64,000 bases of DNA from Allium sativum (taxonomy: Eukaryota > Streptophyta > Magnoliopsida > Asparagales > Amaryllidaceae). Shown here in pieces: positions 23,036 through 35,190 of the stretch (position 1 is its first letter; every line of letters starts with the position of its first letter). Below the pieces are notes generated by a model that did not search any database, was not told where the DNA came from, and saw only the letters and a program-made list of their open reading frames with translations. The translations under genes were made by a program, and so were the position numbers. The stretch is from the NCBI GenBank assembly GCA_030737875.1, contig CM060920.1:478422861-478486860 (forward strand). Reading direction: 5' to 3'.

Positions 23036-23446
23036 AACGATTTCGAAATGAATTGAATTGAAAACGATTTCGAAATGAATTGAATTGAAAACGATTTCGA
23101 AATGAATTGAATTGAAAACGATTTCGAAATGAATTGAATTGAAAACGATTTCGAAATGAATTGAATTGAAAACGATTTCGAAATGAATTGAATTGAAAAC
23201 GATTTCGAAATGAATTGAATTGAAAACGATTTCGAAATGAATTGAATTGAAAACGATTTCGAAATGAATTGAATTGAAAACGATTTCGAAATGAATTGAA
23301 TTGAAAACGATTTCGAAATGAATTGAATTGAAAACGATTTCGAAATGAATTGAATTGAAAACGATTTCGAAATGAATTGAATTGAAAACGATTTCGAAAT
23401 GAATTGAATTGAAAACGAATTCGAAATGAATTGAATTGAAAACGAA
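23036..23446. repeat. 27-bp minisatellite in LTR A, about 15 copies (about 13 at 31103-31459)
   Basis: Near-perfect units of 27 bp containing AACGATTTCGAAATGAATTG. Because 27 is a multiple of 3, long open frames (FSIQFISKS repeated) arise on the minus strand. They are an artefact. The two LTRs differ by two whole units. Confidence 0.95.
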
Positions 23447-24304
23447 TTCAAATTGAATGGAAATTTGAATTGAATAGAAATGAATTTTAAAACGAATTTA
23501 TAAAGAAGAATTCAATTTTGCTTTGAATTGAAATGGAAGTTGAAACGAATTCAAAACCATTTATAAAATTCGTTTTAAATAGAAATCGACGAAGTATTTA
23601 TTATATATATTATATATATAATATAATGGCCTGAATAGAACGCGCCGCGCCGCGGCAGTTCGCGAATTTCGACCATTTATTTCAAACGGACATTACGGGA
23701 GATCCGACTGTCGGATTCTCCTAAAACCGGAACCGTTGGGTTCGTATCGAAAAGAGCTTTCTAATGAATGTTAGAAATTTGAAATCTAACGGTTGGATTT
23801 GGAATTATGTCCAAATCAAATTCGAAAAAGGTCGCTATAAGTGCAGTTCGATGGCCATTGATGGAAATCGACTGTACGGGCCTTGATAAAATTATTAAAA
23901 ATAGTAATAATTTGTGTAAAATCATAAGAAATGATTTGTGAAGATTTGGGATGAAAAACTCCATATTTGAAAAGATAAAAATAGATTTTTATCGAAATGA
24001 ACTAGTTTTGAACTAGAAATATAATTCTATTTATTTTTAAATAAATAAATTGAATTTAAAAAGGGTTTTAATAATAACCAAAATTTCCAATGATTGCATT
24101 GGAGTGGATTTGAATCGAAATTGTCTTCGGAATATTTCGATGTTGGAATTCGTGATTATACAGGTGTTGTTATGGAAATTTGAAAGATATATGTATTTAT
24201 ATCGTTATTTCCAATACGACATTTGTTAGTCGTAGAATTTGATATTGAATATAAGCCGATATATTTTCTATTTAGAGCCTTGTATTGAATATCGAATGTG
24301 ATTT

Positions 24305-24759
24305 GGGTTTGTCGTGAATGGTGTCTTCACTAACACTGTTCTTGAACCCAGTTGAGAAAAGATTAAATCTTTTTATTTAGATTTAATGAAGTGTACCAAT
24401 TAAATAATATTTAATTGGAATTGAATTGATATTGATTTTTGGGTTTATCGTGAACAGTGTTTTAAATAACACTGGTTCTTTAACCCGATAATTAATGAAT
24501 GTGATTTGGGTTTGTCGTGAATGGTGTCTTCACTAACACTGTTCTTGAACCCAGTTGAGAAGAGATTAAATCTTTTTATTTAGATTTAATGAAGTGTACC
24601 AATTAAATAATATTTAATTGGAATTGAATTGATATTGATTTTTGGGTTTATCGTGAACAGTGTTTTAAATAACACTTGTTCTTTAACCCGATAATTAATG
24701 GGATGTGACTTTGGGTTTATCGTGAACCGTGTTTTTAAATGACACTGATTCTTTAACCC
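24305..24759. other. Array of five TCGTGAAC hairpins in LTR A (copy at about 32330-32784)
   Basis: Hairpins at 24305-24349, 24441-24486, 24508-24552, 24644-24689 and 24713-24759. Type form: GGGTT, TATCGTGAAC, AGTGTT, loop, AACACT, GGTTC, then AACCC, so GGGTT/AACCC encloses GAAC/GTTC and AGTGTT/AACACT. Hairpins 1-2 and 3-4 are a direct tandem duplication of about 203 bp (24296-24498 and 24499-24701). Confidence 0.7.
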
Positions 24760-25068
24760 AGTCACAGATTAAAACTAAGTGGAGTTTTAATGAATCTTTA
24801 ATTAGATTGAAAAGATCGAGAATGGAGTATCACCAATTTTGCTCCAGGCGATAGTTAAATCTTTAATTAGATTTGAACGTGAAATTTAGAAACTAACTGT
24901 CGGTTAGCCAAGCAGAATGGTTTTCTGGATATTGATCTGATGTTGGTTTCGGCCTTCGGGGTTAATGTTTGGGGAATTATTCTCTTGATTAATTTACGGT
25001 TAGTGACTAATGAATTGGAATGAGGCGTATGTTGTGTTTGTGTAACACTTTTAGAATATATACGCGAG

Positions 25069-25108
25069 TTATTCGGAAAGACCGGGTTTATCCCATTCTG
25101 AATAACTG
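25069..25108. other. Conserved GTTATTC/GAATAAC hairpin, A copy (also 33094-33133)
   Basis: GTTATTCGGAAAGACCGGG, a TTTAT loop, then CCCATTCTGAATAAC. Outer arm GTTATTC/GAATAAC and inner GGG/CCC. Found in every family copy that reaches this part of the LTR. Confidence 0.6.
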
Positions 25109-26623
25109 ATACGACGATAAGTCGAAGATGAAGACGATGGTCGAAGACCGGAGGTCTTCAGGTCGTTTGGGTGATAACTGATGATCTTGATTGGGCAGTA
25201 CACCCAAGAAGATGGAAACAGTTGGTGATCGTCCAGACGTACTTGGAGATCGATGGATATGCGGGGTACTAGGTGCCTCCGGTTTCGTTCAGCCCCAGAA
25301 CGGACTTGTAAATGGACTGTGTGTCTGACATCGGATTTCATTCTGTGTGACTGATATCGGTTGCATAGGATGGTTTGCCTGTGTGGCATGCTAAGATGCA
25401 AATGATCGAGGCTTCTGTTGAAAAGCAAAGTCTTGTGGTGATGATCAAAGCACGGCCTTTGTGGCGTAGCTTTGTGTAACGTTTACCTCGCGTGTTTCAC
25501 ACCCGGTATGAACCAAAAACGGGAGACGGACCTCAGGGAGGGCATGCGTTTCTTTCTAGCTAGAAGTGGCGTCAGTGGTTTTACACGCCCTGACGAGTTT
25601 GACTTATGTGGTTGTTGCTGTTGCGAGGCGCCTCGGTTATATCGGTTTCGGCCGATGCTTCTGGTCGGCTGACGGACCAGACTTGCGCCCCAAAGGGCGG
25701 GGAAACGTAGTGTTCAGGCATTTTAATCCACATCGGTGGACCGGCCCTGTCGCTCCTAGGGTCACTCGAGCTCTGATCCTGAGACATGGTAGGCTAGATT
25801 GTCTCGAATCGGTTGAGGATCTTGCCCCTAGCCTCGGTTCATAGATGGAAACCCAATTTCCAAATACGTGACATTTGCGGTTTTATTTGTAAACCTATAT
25901 ATGGCGACATGATATATGGTACCCATGCCGCCTATGATTGATACTTATGATTTGCAGTTGTTTTATACACTATGCACTTATAATAGTATCAAATGATTTG
26001 TTTTAAACGTATCAAGCATTCTTTGGCTGTTATAAGGGAAAACCCTATCCTCGGCTGCGTTGCATTGTGTGATGGGACCTGGGTCTTATAACAGCTTCAT
26101 TTTTCTTTATTTAGCATTGCGCTGTTTGTTTTATGCACTGGTATTCTTGGGAGGAAACCCGTTCCGTGTTATACGGCGTGGTCCCTTGATTTACCTAATG
26201 ATTTAAAATAAAGATTAATAACTGTTTTAGTTCTCACACCAGTCACATGACTGACCTGGAGTTTATTGTTTTAACCTAAACTCTGGGTGCCCCTATTTTG
26301 ACACGGGCAGCTAGTAGTTTCGGTTTTGCAGATTTATATTCACAGGATCCTGGTTTTCAGCTGGAACGATATCCGGAAAGCTTTGTATCCGTATATCTTC
26401 TTCTAGTTGTGTATTGTATTATTTTCCGATGCGATGTATTTAAATGTAATTTAAATCTCTGATATTTCTGTGTAGTATATATTCATTCATACTCTGTATA
26501 TTCTTGTAATCTGATGCATTGTTGTAATATACAATGGAATGTTCTTCTGTATGCGTTCTGTTTTGGCTTGTTCTCGAACTATCCGACACTTTCCTTTACG
26601 GGGAAGTTACGGGTTTTCACAGT

Positions 26624-26635
26624 TGGTATCAGAGC
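26624..26635 (+). promoter_or_regulatory. Primer binding site of element A
   Basis: TGGTATCAGAGC, two bases after the LTR end, is the standard plant Ty3-gypsy/Copia primer site complementary to the 3' end of initiator methionine tRNA. Confidence 0.95.
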
Positions 26636-27646
26636 TTTGGTTTACAAAGCTAGAGAACAAGACACATTAGAACCATACGAAAGAATTCATCAGATATTGG
26701 ATTAGTAATATCCAACGAGAATGACTCGTTAGAGATGGGATCAGTAGTATCCTAGAACGAGTGTGAAGAGTATATTTTTCAAATGAAAACAAATTTTTGG
26801 TTTGAAAATTTAAATCAATTATTCGTAGTTGATTATTTATTTATATTGATTTGGACAATCCAGTATATATGGATTTTGCGTATACGTCTGATCCGCGTAT
26901 ATTCGAAGTTTTAATATACCGGGTAGATATAGAACCGCACTCTAGTAGCCCGACAATGTTCTGATGGTGGTTCGAAACATCATCAGCATTTATTTTCGAG
27001 TGACGAAGGTGTGATTTCTATATATTTCCATTAGACTGGTGTGAGAACCAAAACTTATATAGTTAGGAACACATTGTTGTGAATTGGCATCAAAGACATG
27101 ATTTTTTGTATATGTATCAAAATTATGAATTTGAAACGTTAATCCACTAATTGATTGATGTTTGTGTTGTTTGTTTAATTGTTTGATAATTTTGAACCAT
27201 TATGCCTAACTGAATCAAATATTGACTGGTATTGAAATTTGGTCGCATTTGCTTGCATATGCATATATATCTTTGAACAGGTCATAGCAAGGAGGCTAGA
27301 GCAGAGAATAAAATTTGTTTGCCCGACAAATAGGTACATGTTTACTACATAATTTCCTGTTTTGTTTGGGTGATGATGATTTTGTGAGCCTATTGGCTAG
27401 CCGCTTGGCTTTTTCTTTTTCTTTTTGAGATCTGAAGGACCGGGGAAGCTATTTGAAATTCCCCGATGCTCCCGGTGCAGGGGAGGTTATGGCGAAATTT
27501 TTCAAAAATTTAGGGTGTTAGCCAAATTTTTGAAATTTTGAAAATTCTCAGAAACTAAAGAGTTGGAGAATGGAAGCCAGATCGAACGTAGAGTTGATTA
27601 ATCAAACCACTTTCGACTTTGTTCCTTTTCGGGGACGAAAAGTTTT

Positions 27647-27659
27647 AAGTGGGGGAGAT
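27647..27659 (+). promoter_or_regulatory. Polypurine tract of element A
   Basis: AAGTGGGGGAGAT directly abuts the 3' LTR start at 27660, as expected for the plus-strand primer. The same tract precedes element B's 3' LTR. Confidence 0.9.
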
Positions 27660-30600
27660 TGTAACAACCCGGAAAATCTGGGCCAGTTTAAAATTTTTAT
27701 TTTGGCAATTATAGCGAATTTTGAATATTTAAAATAGATCATTTTAAATAATTTCGACGTGAAATTTATTTTGAAAATAATTCGACGTATATATTATACG
27801 CGTCGTCGTTAGAATATAAATATTTATATATAATTATAAATAGAATTGAAAATGGCGCGGTAGTTCGATAATTCGATTTCAAACTTCAATTGAATGTACC
27901 GGGTGCAAAACAATCCGGATTTTAGTGAAACCAAAAATAATGGAATCTAATAGTGAATATCTTTCCAACGAATCCGAAAAATCAAGATTTCATATCGGGA
28001 ATCAAAAGATATGTCCAGTTGAAAATTCTGAATAGTCGCTATGGAATTCAGGCCCTTAAAAATGGACATTTTGCAAACGACCTCGGATTTCGACGAAACC
28101 AGTTTTGTTGGGTCCGCAGTGTCAAGTTATTGCTAGATTCCAAATTTCATAATTTTTCGAATCAATATGTGAGCGTGGCAAAGGAAAACGCGTTTGACCA
28201 GTTTCAGTTGATTTTAATCGACTGGAATTTGGCCATTTTTCTAACGGTCTCAGAATTCGACGAAACTAGTTTTGTTAGGACCGTATCGTCAATACGAAGC
28301 TAGAAAATATTTTTCTGGAATTTTTCTAGTTAGTATGTGACCCCGGTAATTTGAAATGTGCGTTTAAAATTCAATATAGTGATTTAAATGTAAATTCAAA
28401 GGAAACTGATTGTAACAATCGGATCGGCTTACGATACACCTCCCATTGTGTTCGGAATGGGGGTAAAACGCTATGGGCGACAGGCGGTGGGCCTCGTTTC
28501 GAGGTCATATGTAAAAGTCAACTTTAGGTTGAAATAATTAATTAAATAATAATTAAAAAAAAAAAAAAAAAGAAGCCCCTTTCTCTCTTATACTCCAGGC
28601 CCCCCCCCCCCCCCGATTAAATTCAGTGAAAAAAAAAAGAAATGGAACGGAATCACCCCGCCGCCGCTTTCTTCCGCCGCCGCTTTCTTCCGCCGCGCCA
28701 CCATCGGGACGGCGTCGCCGACCACCAACCCGCCCCCCCTTCCTCTTCTTCTCCCCGTGTCTCTCTCCTCCTTCTCTCCGTTCAAATGACGGCATCCTCC
28801 AAACCCCACTCCCCAAAATTCCAACGGCGAAAACCCCTGCCACCTCAGCACCTTCGCTCCTCTGACGCGGCCTGCTGCACCCCGGCGCCAATCAGCAAGC
28901 CTCCGGCGACCAAACCCTAGGACTTTGTGAGTGTTTATTTATTTTAATTTATATAAAACCTGTTTTTGTTTATTTATTTTCTATAAACAAAGAATAGATC
29001 TGATTTATTATAGAAAAGATTAGAATTTTGTTATAGCAAAGATTAGAATTTTATTATAGAAAAGATTAGAATTTTGTTATAGAAAAGATTAGAATTTTAT
29101 TATAGAAAAGATTAGAATTTTATTATAGCAAAGATTAGAATTTTATTATAGAAAAGATTAGAATTTTATTATAGCAAAGATTAGAATTTTATTATAGAAA
29201 AGATTAGAATTTTATTATAGCAAAGATTAGAATTTTATTATAGAAAAGATTAGAATTTTATTATAGCAAAGATTAGAATTTTATTATAGAAAAGATTAGA
29301 ATTTTATTATAGAAAAGATTAGAATTTTGTTATAGAAAAGATTAGAATTTTGTAATAGAAAAGATTAGATTTTTTAAAGTGTAAAAAGGCGAAAGCTTCT
29401 TATTAGAAAAGGCGAAAGCTTTTTATTAGAAAAGGCGAAAACTTTTTATTAGAAAAGGCGAAAACTTTATATTTGAAAATGTGGAATCTTTGTTTTTATA
29501 AAGGCGAAGTCTATATTTTTTTGAAATGGAATTTTTATCTATATGGCATCGCAAAATAAAAATATGATTTTTACATTGTTAAAAAGAAAAGAAACTGAAA
29601 TTGTCATTGATTCAAAAATACAAGCAATCTTGATTTGAAAATATAAAGACTTCGCCTTTGAAAATAAAAAGACATCACTTTTGAAAATATAATGGAGGAT
29701 ATAAAAATTCGATTTTTATATATTGAATAGCGAACTAAAAATTCGATTTTTATATATTGAATAGCGAACTAAAAATTCGATTTTTATATATTGAATAGCG
29801 AACTAAAAATTCGATTTTTATATATTGAATAGCGAACTAAAAATTCGATTTTTATATATTGAATAGCGAACTAAAAATTCGATTTTTATATATTGAATAG
29901 CGAACTAAAAATTCGATTTTTACGTTTGTAGTGAAAGCAGCAACGAAGGTGACAGAAAGGCGAGTTGATGAAGATTTCTATCAATGAAGAGCCGTGGAGC
30001 TAGGATAGCTATAAGTGAGAATTTCTCACCTTTCACTTTCTTTTTCTAGTTATATATATATACTAGGATGCAGACGGTGCTTAGTAGCACCCGACACAAT
30101 CGTCCACAGACCATGGACTTGTTTGTTTGACTGTTTGGTGATTGATTGCGATATTGGCTTGAATGTGGTTTGTGGTGTGAAAAATCGAATCGATAAATTG
30201 GTTAGGATTAGACGTGCGCCGTTATAAGGCGAAGGAGTAAGGCTAGGTTAGATCCTTACTCCAAATTTTGTGGTTGCGTAATGAAATGAATTGAACTGTT
30301 TGGTGAAATGAATGGATTGATTGATGTGTGAATGGCGTGGGCCTTCACTAGACCGGGGATAAGGCTAGGCCTTGTCCCGTTTCTAGTATCGTGCCGTTAT
30401 GCCGCCGAAATTTTCTAAAATATGTTAGAAAAATAAAAATATCATTTTTATTGAATAAATGAATTGAATAGAAATTCGTATGTTGGAATAAAATGTTTTA
30501 TCGTTAAAAATATAATTTTTAACGTGAATGTGAATAAATAAATATTCATTTACAAACCAGACGGTTTGTTTATGTACACCTATTTGAATGACATTGATTG

Positions 30601-33600
30601 GGACGATAAATTTTACACATCGCCCAACAGCACAAATAAAATAGGTGTTTGATTGTTTGAAACCCCACACGGGTGTTGGGATGAAATTTGAAGTTCACTC
30701 ATCCTAATTGATTAAATATGTCGATCGATTGATTGACAGGCTGTTATAAGCGTTGAATATCTATATTTGATGCTTATACAGTGTAGTGCACTTTGGTTGA
30801 TGGTTGATTATTTTTAAATGCTATGATATAAATGTGTTGTATGAAAATCAATATAATTAACTTTATATGGTAATTGATTGGGCCTCATTCCAATTTGAAA
30901 AATAAAGAACGTTATAAAATAAAAGTTCATGTGTTGACAGTACTCATTCATTGAGATTGGTCATGTGTTGAACGAAATATTTTGATAATAACAACTATTT
31001 TGAAAAAATATTTGAAATAGAATATTTGAAAATAGAAATTTATGAAGTCGTGTTGATTAGATTGACGCCATTTTGACGTAAACGATATTTATATCGATTT
31101 AAAACGATTTCGAAATGAATTGAATTGAAAACGATTTCGAAATGAATTGAATTGAAAACGATTTCGAAATGAATTGAATTGAAAACGATTTCGAAATGAA
31201 TTGAATTGAAAACGATTTCGAAATGAATTGAATTGAAAACGATTTCGAAATGAATTGAATTGAAAACGATTTCGAAATGAATTGAATTGAAAACGATTTC
31301 GAAATGAATTGAATTGAAAACGATTTCGAAATGAATTGAATTGAAAACGATTTCGAAATGAATTGAATTGAAAACGATTTCGAAATGAATTGAATTGAAA
31401 ACGATTTCGAAATGAATTGAATTGAAAACGAATTCGAAATGAATTGAATTGAAAACGAATTCAAATTGAATGGAAATTTGAATTGAATAGAAATGAATTT
31501 TAAAACGAATTTATAAAGAAGAATTCAATTTTGCTTTGAATTGAAATGGAAGTTGAAATAGATTTTGAAACGAATTCAAAACCATTTATAAAATTCGTTT
31601 TAAATAGAAATCGACGAAGTATATATTATATATATTATATATATAATATAATGGCCTGAATAGAACGCGCCGCGCCGCGGCAGTTCGCGAATTTCGACCA
31701 TTTATTTCAAACGGACATTACGGGAGATCCGACTGTCGGATTCTCCTAAAACCGGAACCGTTGGGTTCGTATCGAAAAGAGCTTTCTAATGAATGTTAGA
31801 AATTTGAAATCTAACGGTTGGATTTGGAATTATGTCCAAATCAAATTCGAAAAAGGTCGCTATAAGTGCAGTTCGATGGCCATTGATGGAAATCGACTGT
31901 ACGGGCCTTGATAAAATTATTAAAAATAGTAATAATTTGTGTAAAATCATAAGAAATGATTTGTGAAGATTTGGGATGAAAAACTCCATATTTGAAAAGA
32001 TAAAAATAGATTTTTATCGAAATGAACTAGTTTTGAACTAGAAATATAATTCTATTTATTTTTAAATAAATAAATTGAATTTAAAAAGGGTTTTAATAAT
32101 AACCAAAATTTCCAATGATTGCATTGGAGTGGATTTGAATCGAAATTGTCTTCGGAATATTTCGATGTTGGAATTCGTGATTATACAGGTGTTGTTATGG
32201 AAATTTGAAAGATATATGTATTTATATCGTTATTTCCAATACGACATTTGTTAGTCGTAGAATTTGATATTGAATATAAGCCGATATATTTTCTATTTAG
32301 AGCCTTGTATTGAATATCGAATGTGATTTGGGTTTGTCGTGAATGGTGTCTTCACTAACACTGTTCTTGAACCCAGTTGAGAAAAGATTAAATCTTTTTA
32401 TTTAGATTTAATGAAGTGTACCAATTAAATAATATTTAATTGGAATTGAATTGATATTGATTTTTGGGTTTATCGTGAACAGTGTTTTAAATAACACTGG
32501 TTCTTTAACCCGATAATTAATGAATGTGATTTGGGTTTGTCGTGAATGGTGTCTTCACTAACACTGTTCTTGAACCCAGTTGAGAAGAGATTAAATCTTT
32601 TTATTTAGATTTAATGAAGTGTACCAATTAAATAATATTTAATTGGAATTGAATTGATATTGATTTTTGGGTTTATCGTGAACAGTGTTTTAAATAACAC
32701 TTGTTCTTTAACCCGATAATTAATGGGATGTGACTTTGGGTTTATCGTGAACCGTGTTTTTAAATGACACTGATTCTTTAACCCAGTCACAGATTAAAAC
32801 TAAGTGGAGTTTTAATGAATCTTTAATTAGATTGAAAAGATCGAGAATGGAGTATCACCAGTTTTGCTCCAGGCGATAGTTAAATCTTTAATTAGATTTG
32901 AACGTGAAATTTAGAAACTAACTGTCGGTTAGCCAAGCAGAATGGTTTTCTGGATATTGATCTGATGTTGGTTTCGGCCTTCGGGGTTAATGTTTGGGGA
33001 ATTATTCTCTTGATTAATTTACGGTTAGTGACTAATGAATTGGAATGAGGCGTATGTTGTGTTTGTGTAACACTTTTAGAATATATACGCGAGTTATTCG
33101 GAAAGACCGGGTTTATCCCATTCTGAATAACTGATACGACGATAAGTCGAAGATGAAGACGATGGTCGAAGACCGGAGGTCTTCAGGTCGTTTGGGTGAT
33201 AACTGATGATCTTGATTGGGCAGTACACCCAAGAAGATGGAAACAGTTGGTGATCGTCCAGACGTACTTGGAGATCGATGGATATGCGGGGTACTAGGTG
33301 CCTCCGGTTTCGTTCAGCCCCAGAACGGACTTGTAAATGGACTGTGTGTCTGACATCGGATTTCATTCTGTGTGACTGATATCGGTTGCATAGGATGGTT
33401 TGCCTGTGTGGCATGCTAAGATGCAAATGATCGAGGCTTCTGTTGAAAAGCAAAGTCTTGTGGTGATGATCAAAGCACGGCCTTTGTGGCGTAGCTTTGT
33501 GTAACGTTTACCTCGCGTGTTTCACACCCGGTATGAACCAAAAACGGGAGACGGACCTCAGGGAGGGCATGCGTTTCTTTCTAGCTAGAAGTGGCGTCAG

Positions 33601-34646
33601 TGGTTTTACACGCCCTGACGAGTTTGACTTATGTGGTTGTTGCTGTTGCGAGGCGCCTCGGTTATATCGGTTTCGGCCGATGCTTCTGGTCGGCTGACGG
33701 ACCAGACTTGCGCCCCAAAGGGCGGGGAAACGTAGTGTTCAGGCATTTTAATCCACATCGGTGGACCGGCCCTGTCGCTCCTAGGGTCACTCGAGCTCTG
33801 ATCCTGAGACATGGTAGGCTAGATTGTCTCGAATCGGTTGAGGATCTTGCCCCTAGCCTCGGTTCATAGATGGAAACCCAATTTCCAAATACGTGACATT
33901 TGCGGTTTTATTTGTAAACCTATATATGGCGACATGATATATGGTACCCATGCCGCCTATGATTGATACTTATGATTTGCAGTTGTTTTATACACTATGC
34001 ACTTATAATAGTATCAAATGATTTGTTTTAAACGTATCAAGCATTCTTTGGCTGTTATAAGGGAAAACCCTATCCTCGGCTGCGTTGCATTGTGTGATGG
34101 GACCTGGGTCTTATAACAGCTTCATTTTTCTTTATTTAGCATTGCGCTGTTTGTTTTATGCACTGGTATTCTTGGGAGGAAACCCGTTCCGTGTTATACG
34201 GCGTGGTCCCTTGATTTACCTAATGATTTAAAATAAAGATTAATAACTGTTTTAGTTCTCACACCAGTCACATGACTGACCTGGAGTTTATTGTTTTAAC
34301 CTAAACTCTGGGTGCCCCTATTTTGACACGGGCAGCTAGTAGTTTCGGTTTTGCAGATTTATATTCACAGGATCCTGGTTTTCAGCTGGAACGATATCCG
34401 GAAAGCTTTGTATCCGTATATCTTCTTCTAGTTGTGTATTGTATTATTTTCCGCTGCGATGTATTTAAATGTAATTTAAATCTCTGATATTTCTGTGTAG
34501 TATATATTCATTCATACTCTGTATATTCTTGTAATCTGATGCATTGTTGTAATATACAATGGAATGTTCTTCTGTATGCGTTCTGTTTTGGCTTGTTCTC
34601 GAACTATCCGACACTTTCCTTTACGGGGAAGTTACGGGTTTTCACA
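27660..34646 (+). mobile_element. Element A 3' LTR
   Basis: 6,987 bp, same structure as the 5' LTR. Substitutions I see against the 5' LTR lie at 5' LTR positions 21215, 22687, 22783, 23598, 24836 and 26429. Length differences: C run 15 against 8, an A run, 33-bp array plus one unit, 27-bp array minus two units, and a 12-bp insertion near 31556. Confidence 0.95.
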
Positions 34647-34651
34647 TAAGG
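34647..34651 (+). repeat. Target-site duplication of element A, right
   Basis: TAAGG directly after the terminal TTTTCACA; matches 19631-19635. Confidence 0.95.
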
Positions 34652-34796
34652 TTTGTGTTACATAGTCACTTACATTTATCATGTGAACTATTCTAGAAAA
34701 ATGATATGTTTGATTCAAATATTGTATATGAATTCGGGTATAGCACGCTTTTATTACCGTATCCTTGTGGTATCACTAGTCACACCAACAAGTTGT

Positions 34797-35105
34797 GAGC
34801 CGAGTGGCTCAGTTGAAACTGAGCCTACAAAGCTCAGTTGAAAGTGAGCCTTGTAGGTTCAATTTTGCTGAGCCGAACCTCGGTTTAAACTGAGCTGAGC
34901 TCGGCTCAGTAAAATTTAACCTACAAAGCTCAGTTTAAATTGAGCTGAAGCTCAGATTTACTGAGCCATTCGGCTCAGTTTCAATTGAGCCGAAGGCTCC
35001 ATAAGACTAAGCTTCGTCTCAGTTTAAACTGAGCCTTAGGCTCTGTAAAAATTGATCCTACAAGGCACAGTTTAAACCGAGCAGTAGGCTCAGTTTAAAC
35101 TCAGC
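34797..35105. repeat. Palindromic minisatellite, GGCTCAGTTTAAACTGAGCC core
   Basis: Around a dozen half- and full sites of the 20-bp palindrome GGCTCAGTTTAAACTGAGCC with variants (GCTCAGTTGAAAGTGAGCC, GAGCTGAGCTCGGCTC). It shares CTCAGTTT/AAACTGAG with the array at 17840-18915 but has a different centre. Confidence 0.85.
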
Positions 35106-35190
35106 CTATCAATATCCGGAACAATTGTGTTTATCAATATAATACTCATGTTTTTAACAAGGAACTGAAAATATTATTGAATGAATGCAG

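Larger units (their letters stand above)
19636..26621 (+). mobile_element. Element A 5' LTR
   Basis: Bounded by TG...CA, 6,986 bp. Order of parts: AT-rich start related to families B and C; GC-rich block 20570-20890; 23-bp array; 33-bp array; cluster of hairpins 21949-22711; 27-bp array; region with GCGCCGCGCCGCGG at 23642; five TCGTGAAC hairpins; GTTATTC hairpin; then a moderately GC-rich 3' third with TGATGGGACCTGGGTCTTAT near 26071, shared by families B and C. All ORFs are short and accounted for by repeats or composition. Confidence 0.95.
26622..27659 (+). other. Non-coding internal region of element A
   Basis: 1,038 bp between the LTRs without a significant ORF. The first 150 bp after the primer site (ACACATTAGAACC..., GAATGACTCGTTAGAGA) and the last 250 bp match element B's internal region, so the sequence is retained despite lacking genes. 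It could hold packaging and dimerisation signals used by a helper's Gag, which is inference. 27407-27425 is a pyrimidine tract (TTTTTCTTTTTCTTTTT). Confidence 0.85.
19636..34646 (+). mobile_element. Element A: intact non-autonomous giant-LTR retrotransposon (LARD-like)
   Basis: A 15,011-bp element: 5' LTR 19636-26621 (6,986 bp), internal region 26622-27659 (1,038 bp), 3' LTR 27660-34646 (6,987 bp), with TAAGG duplicated on both sides. LTRs begin TGTAACAACC and end TTTTCACA. A primer site complementary to initiator methionine tRNA and a purine tract are in the right places. The tail GGGGACGAAAAG and AAGTGGGGGAGAT before the 3' LTR resemble Tekay/Del chromoviruses, the likely parent group. No gag, protease, RT, RNase H or integrase is present, so it depends on a helper. 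About 93% of the element is LTR, which is extreme even for LARDs. By eye I count six substitutions between the LTRs, so the insertion is recent. Confidence 0.95.

Noticed and set aside
23032..23451. 139-aa open frame (and 121-aa at 31099-31464) of repeated FSIQFISKS
   Set aside because: Produced by a 27-bp minisatellite whose period is a multiple of three; copy number differs between two LTRs of one insertion.
25069..25844. Cluster of 66-119 aa ORFs in the 3' third of LTR A (repeated at 33094-33869)
   Set aside because: Several overlapping frames on both strands, none with features; the region is conserved across families as DNA, not as protein.
26624..26635. Possible tRNA gene fragment (TGGTATCAGAGC)
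   Set aside because: Only the primer-binding site; no cloverleaf around it.
19636..34646. Two 7-kb copies as a segmental tandem duplication of a gene region
   Set aside because: TG/CA ends, primer site, purine tract and 5-bp target duplications show they are LTRs of one element.
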